Source: an uncultured Collinsella sp.
GTDB taxonomy: Bacteria; Actinomycetota; Coriobacteriia; Coriobacteriales; Coriobacteriaceae
NCBI GenBank assembly: GCA_902494375.1
Contig: CABUTL010000042.1
Location: 1-8,447 of the forward strand
Reading direction: 5' to 3'
Length of the DNA stretch: 8,447 bases
Shown here: one piece after another, positions 5,454 to 8,447 of the stretch
Position numbering within the stretch: position 1 is the stretch's first letter
Layout of the letters: the number at the start of each line of letters is the position of its first letter
Notes under the pieces: model-generated
Databases searched by the model: none
Seen by the model: the letters and a program-made list of their open reading frames with translations, nothing else
What the model was told of the DNA's origin: nothing
Position numbers and translations under genes: made by a program

Positions 5454-6545
5454 TTAGCGGTCCTCGCGTTGCGGGTCGGCTGTCTCGGCTGCCTTTACGC
5501 GGTTCTTATCGACGTACATGTTCTTGTCGGCCTGGGAAAAGAGCTCGCGCATCGTAGGCGGTTCATCAAAATCACTGGAAAGCGCATAGCCCACCGCATA
5601 GCTGATAGGCATGTCGGGATGAGTCTCGGAATACTCGTTCACGTTCGCGCGAACCCGAGCGAGACAGGACTCCACGGCAGCTCGATCGGTATCTCGCAGC
5701 ACCGCGATAAACTCATCGCCGCCGTCGCGGCCCACAAAGCAGGTCTCCGACGCCACGCGCCCCAGCTGCTGGGCAAAAGAACGGATGTATTCGTCGCCCT
5801 TCTCGTGGCCGAAGCTGTTATTGACCGTATGCAGATTGTTAAGGTCGAAGACGCACACCGCAACGGGCGCCTCCGCGGAGACAGGCTGCTCCTGCCCCAA
5901 GACCTCCTCGCACTTGTTCTTGTTGGGCAGTCCCGTGGCTTCGTCGAGATAGACTTTGCTCTGCAGCTCGCGGTTGAGCGCGGCAGTGCGCACCGCGCGA
6001 ACAAGTTCGACCGCAAAGGTCGCCACCAAGCCCACGATGTCGATGATCACCAAGCCCTCGAGATAGTTGAGCGCCGACGCCTTCTCCTGAGAGTAGTCCT
6101 CTGCGAGTCGTGTGGCATCGTCACAAATACCAAAGAACTCCTCGCTCATCGCGATGATATCGGTGCTCTCGTAGCCGACTTCGCGCAAACGGGCAATCTC
6201 GGCGCAAAGCTCATCAAAATAATTTGCAAGCTCGGTCATCTTTGCCTGATACTCGTCGTCGTCGAGACGGACGAGGTTGAGGTCGTCACTTCCGTAACGC
6301 AAACCGTTGATGTATGAATCCACGACTTTGAGCAGGTCATCTTGAGGCAGGCCCGCGTCCTCGAGCTTAACGATTCGCTGCGTGGTACCGCGCACCAGAC
6401 CGGCGTAGTTGACCACGCGCGCCGTGCCCTGGATATCGGAGACGAGCAGCATAACATTAATGAAGAAGAAGATGAGAACTGCCGTGAGCACCATCATGAG
6501 CAGGCGCACCGCCTGGCTGGCCTTCTTGGCGACAGAAGTATTCAC
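5454..6545 (-). CDS. Membrane-bound GGDEF protein, probable diguanylate cyclase
   Basis: The protein has 363 residues. A transmembrane helix lies at about 13-36 and a second at about 163-183, enclosing an extracytoplasmic helical sensor of about 125 residues. Just after helix 1, ARVVNYAGLVRGTTQRIVKLE (42-62) resembles the PilJ/NarX-type sensor signature. A short signalling helix leads to the GGDEF domain (about 198-355), with DEATGLPNK (201-209), DLNNLHTVNNSFGHEKGD (234-251) and an intact GGDEF at 275-279. It should make cyclic di-GMP from two GTP when dimeric. The inhibitory RxxD site expected at 266-269 reads SETC, so product feedback at that site is probably absent. The start is GTG at 6545 with GAGAGAG at 6553-6559, 7 nt away. 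It is convergent with lysR and has no obvious functional link to it. The signal sensed is unknown. Confidence 0.92.
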   Translation of the reverse strand: MNTSVAKKASQAVRLLMMVLTAVLIFFFINVMLLVSDIQGTARVVNYAGLVRGTTQRIVKLEDAGLPQDDLLKVVDSYINGLRYGSDDLNLVRLDDDEYQAKMTELANYFDELCAEIARLREVGYESTDIIAMSEEFFGICDDATRLAEDYSQEKASALNYLEGLVIIDIVGLVATFAVELVRAVRTAALNRELQSKVYLDEATGLPNKNKCEEVLGQEQPVSAEAPVAVCVFDLNNLHTVNNSFGHEKGDEYIRSFAQQLGRVASETCFVGRDGGDEFIAVLRDTDRAAVESCLARVRANVNEYSETHPDMPISYAVGYALSSDFDEPPTMRELFSQADKNMYVDKNRVKAAETADPQREDR

Positions 6546-6611
6546 AAGTTCACTCTCTCAAATGGCAAAAGCGCAGGTGGCACCCAGCGTGCTGAAATTC
6601 ACGTGAGGTCA

Positions 6612-6639
6612 ACTCTACCATATGGGCCAACAGCCTCAA
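6612..6639 (-). promoter_or_regulatory. Tentative promoter of the GGDEF gene
   Basis: On the minus strand, TTGAGG (6639-6634) and TAGAGT (6617-6612) are separated by 16 nt, placing the start near 6605 and giving a leader of about 60 nt. The six-site array begins about 100 bp upstream. Matches are partial. Confidence 0.3.
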
Positions 6640-6735
6640 ACTGTAGCAGACGCTCGTCCAAATTGGCGTGACGCTTGTCTTGTTGTTCTTGACCTGGCCG
6701 CGCTATCGGACATGCTTCTGGTCTTGGATCACCAT

Positions 6736-6907
6736 GGGAAAGCTCATCCCGTTTTGTGCGTCTAGAGTGGGATGCGGCTTCCCAAAGGTGCCGTTAGGGG
6801 AAATCACATCCCGGTTTACCCCCTTGAAATGGGATGCCGTTTCCCGGAGGGGGTCCAGCGGGAAACGGCATCCCATTTTGGGCCCGAAAAGTGGGATACG
6901 GTTTCCG
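6736..6907. repeat. Array of six alternating 15-bp sites, 62-bp period
   Basis: The sites are at 6736-6750, 6769-6783, 6798-6812, 6831-6845, 6860-6874 and 6893-6907. The 2nd, 4th and 6th read GGGATGcgGcTTCCC-like on the plus strand; the 1st, 3rd and 5th are the same motif reversed. Start-to-start distances are 33, 29, 33, 29 and 33, so two-site units repeat every 62 bp three times. Spacers are less conserved than sites. The 4th and 5th sites form a perfect 20-bp inverted repeat (6827-6846 with 6859-6878, 12-nt loop). The last site has decayed at its end (CCG). It lies in non-coding DNA between the GGDEF promoter side and the ABC terminator. It may be a multi-site protein-binding array, a degenerated tandem mobile repeat or folded RNA. 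Confidence 0.8.
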
Positions 6908-6915
6908 GCCGGCAT

Positions 6916-6958
6916 GAATAAAGCCTCCGCAGCTCGTGTGGCTGCGGAGGCTTTATTC
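6916..6958 (-). terminator. Strong intrinsic terminator of the ABC transporter gene
   Basis: Positions 6916-6933 and 6941-6958 form a perfect 18-bp stem with a 7-nt loop, built on AAAGCCTCCGCAGC / GCTGCGGAGGCTTT. On the minus strand the GC stem is followed by TTTATT. The A/T flanks are symmetric, so it could stop transcription both ways. It lies 121 nt after the ABC stop codon and insulates it from the GGDEF gene. Confidence 0.88.
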
Positions 6959-6985
6959 GTTGCGGTGCATTGTGTTTGGGTCGTT

Positions 6986-7067
6986 GAGATGAGTCGATTT
7001 GCCCCGAAAGAGGAGGGCATTGATCTTAGGGTCATGCCCGACGAATGAGCGGCAAATCGGCCATCTC
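6986..7067. other. Nested stem structure in the ABC gene 3' untranslated region
   Basis: The outer stem pairs 6986-6991 with 7062-7067 (GAGATG/CATCTC) and 6995-7003 with 7051-7059 (CGATTTGCC/GGCAAATCG), with a small 3x2 internal loop. An inner hairpin pairs GGGCAT (7015-7020) with ATGCCC (7034-7039). On the minus strand it starts 12 nt after the ABC stop codon and precedes the terminator. It could be a 3' stabilising structure, a small RNA or a dispersed repeat. Confidence 0.55.
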
Positions 7068-7078
7068 GGCGAGCCGAA

Positions 7079-8447
7079 CTACTCCAGCTCAAACGCTCCG
7101 GTATAGAGCTGGTAGTAATACCCGCGCTTGGCAATCAGCTCGTCGTGGTTGCCGCGCTCGATGATGCGGCCGTGGTCCAGACAGATGATCGCGTCGGAGT
7201 TGCGCACGGTGGACAGGCGGTGCGCGATGACAAACGTCGTGCGGCCTTCCATGAGCTTGTCCATGCCGGCCTGCACGATAGCCTCGGTGCGGGTGTCGAT
7301 GGAGCTCGTGGCCTCGTCCAGAATCATCGCCGGCGGATCGGCGACGGCGGCGCGTGCGATCGAAATCAGCTGGCGCTGGCCCTGCGACAGCTGTGCGCCG
7401 TTGCCGGTGAGCATGGTGTCGTAGCCGTCGGGCAGGCGGGTGATAAAGTCGTCCGCGCCCGCGAGCTTAGCCGCCTTGATGCACTCCTCGTCGGTGGCAT
7501 CCAGATTGCCGTAGCGGATGTTATCCATCACGGTGCCGGTGAACAGGTTCACGTCCTGCAGCACCACGCCCAGCGAGCGGCGCAGATCTGCCTTGCGGAT
7601 CTTGTTGACGTTGATGCCGTCGTAGCGGATCTTGCCGTCGGCGATGTCATAGAAGCGGTTAATGAGGTTGGTGATGGTCGTCTTGCCGGCACCGGTGGCG
7701 CCGACAAACGCGACCTTCTGGCCCGGCTTGGCAAACACGGACACGCCGTGCAGCACCTCGTGGTCGGGCGTGTAGCCAAAGTCGACGTTGTCCATGACCA
7801 GGTCGCCGCGCAGCGGTACGTACTCGATCTCGCCGGTTGCGCGGTGCGGATGTTTCCACGCCCACATGCCAGTGTGGTGGTCGGCCTCCTCGAGCTGCCA
7901 GGTGTCGGGGTTCACCTGCGCGTTGACGAGCGTCACGTAGCCTTCGTCGGCCTCGGGCTCCTCGTCGATGAGCTCAAAGATGCGGTCGGCGCCGGCGAGG
8001 CCCATGACCACGGCGTTGATCTGCTGCGAGATCTGACCGATCTGTCCGCAGAACTGTTTGGTCATGTTGAGGAACGGCACCACGACGGCGATGGACAGCG
8101 CCATGCCCGAGATGCTCAGGTTGGGCACGCCCAGCGCCAGGAAAATGCCGCCTGCCAGTGCGACCAGCACGTAGAGCAGGTTGCCTAGGTTCATAAGGAT
8201 GGGCATGAGGATGTTGGCGTACATGTTGGCCTTCTGCGAGACCTCGAAGAGCTTTTCGTTGCGCTCGTCAAAATCGGCCTCGGCGGCAGACTCGTGGCAG
8301 AACGCCTTGACGACCTTCTGGCCGTTCATGACTTCCTCGATATGGCCCTCGACCACGCCGAGCTCGGTCTGCTGCGCAATAAAGAAGCGCGCGGAGTTGG
8401 AGCCGAGCAGCTTGGTCATAAAGGTCATAAAGGCGACGCCGGCCACA
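7079..8447 (-). CDS. ABC exporter half-transporter (MsbA/MdlB type), C-terminal part (cut by window edge)
   Basis: The frame is open to the right edge, so the N-terminal membrane helices are missing. The visible 455 residues begin in the transmembrane domain with the coupling stretch VVEGHIEEVMNGQKVVKAF (31-49). Hydrophobic helices follow at about 78-108 and 111-127. A linker of about 48 residues (165-212), rich in W and H (MWAWKHPH, 194-201), precedes the ATPase domain. That domain has Walker A GATGAGKTT (249-257), Q-loop Gln297, signature LSQGQ (353-357), Walker B MILDE with Glu378, and the switch His409. All ATPase residues are present, so this is a catalytically competent subunit. Such genes often form heterodimers with a neighbouring half-transporter, which would be upstream beyond 8447. 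Exported substrate unknown (drug, lipid or peptide). The gene ends at TAG 7079, followed by a structured 3' region and a terminator. Confidence 0.93.
   Translation of the reverse strand, partial: VAGVAFMTFMTKLLGSNSARFFIAQQTELGVVEGHIEEVMNGQKVVKAFCHESAAEADFDERNEKLFEVSQKANMYANILMPILMNLGNLLYVLVALAGGIFLALGVPNLSISGMALSIAVVVPFLNMTKQFCGQIGQISQQINAVVMGLAGADRIFELIDEEPEADEGYVTLVNAQVNPDTWQLEEADHHTGMWAWKHPHRATGEIEYVPLRGDLVMDNVDFGYTPDHEVLHGVSVFAKPGQKVAFVGATGAGKTTITNLINRFYDIADGKIRYDGINVNKIRKADLRRSLGVVLQDVNLFTGTVMDNIRYGNLDATDEECIKAAKLAGADDFITRLPDGYDTMLTGNGAQLSQGQRQLISIARAAVADPPAMILDEATSSIDTRTEAIVQAGMDKLMEGRTTFVIAHRLSTVRNSDAIICLDHGRIIERGNHDELIAKRGYYYQLYTGAFELE

Noticed and set aside
5226..6317. Plus-strand open frame of 363 codons opposite the GGDEF gene
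   Set aside because: The minus strand carries the GGDEF domain and transmembrane helices in order. This frame starts inside lysR and has no motifs.
6736..6907. CRISPR array
   Set aside because: Sites are only 15 bp, alternate in orientation and have 14- and 18-bp spacers, with no cas gene. CRISPR repeats are longer and all point the same way.
6668..7134. Open frames on both strands across the repeat array and terminator
   Set aside because: Their sequence is dictated by the 15-bp sites and the terminator stem, and neither has a credible ribosome binding site or family.
7145..8188. Plus-strand open frame of 347 codons opposite the ABC gene
   Set aside because: No family motif is present, whereas the minus strand has every ABC ATPase motif. 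It is a codon-bias shadow.

Overview
The window is 8,447 bases of GC-rich bacterial chromosome. Clean AAGGAG-type ribosome binding sites, dense third-position G/C and the gene content suggest a gut actinobacterium of the class Coriobacteriia, most likely Collinsella or a relative. That placement is pattern recognition, not a search result. Six protein genes are supported: five on the minus strand and one, a LysR-type regulator, on the plus strand. I saw no tRNA, rRNA, CRISPR array, transposase or phage gene.

Layout: positions 1-600 hold the N-terminal 200 codons of Tex, an RNA-binding transcription accessory protein that runs off the left edge. The gap 601-1011 carries a 162-bp nested inverted-repeat element (682-843) and the intrinsic terminator (904-938) of the next operon. 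Positions 1012-4325 are a three-gene minus-strand operon transcribed right to left: short-chain dehydrogenase, then an OFA-type major facilitator transporter, then a Gfo/Idh/MocA oxidoreductase. The two internal gaps are about 65-70 nt, and one holds a perfect 13-bp hairpin. A LysR-type regulator (4559-5437) is divergent from this operon. The 233-bp region between them has a T-N11-A dyad, a 12-bp inverted repeat and further hairpins. The four genes look like a substrate-inducible module that imports a small polar compound and oxidises it in one or two NAD(P)-dependent steps. The substrate cannot be read from the sequence.

Convergent with lysR is a membrane-anchored GGDEF protein (5454-6545), a probable c-di-GMP synthase with a PilJ/NarX-like sensor stretch. 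The 533-bp gap 6546-7078 holds the most unusual structure in the window: six 15-bp sites in strictly alternating orientation, spaced 33-29-33-29-33 bp (a 62-bp period, three units). Two neighbouring sites form a perfect 20-bp inverted repeat. Beside the array are the strong terminator of the ABC gene and a structured stretch directly after that gene's stop codon. Positions 7079-8447 are the C-terminal 456 codons of an MsbA/MdlB-type ABC exporter half-transporter with an unusual linker between its membrane and ATPase domains.

No wholly new protein system is evident. The best candidates for undescribed biology are the three non-coding structures (682-843, 4352-4538, 6736-6907) and the unassigned LysR/SDR/MFS/Gfo module.
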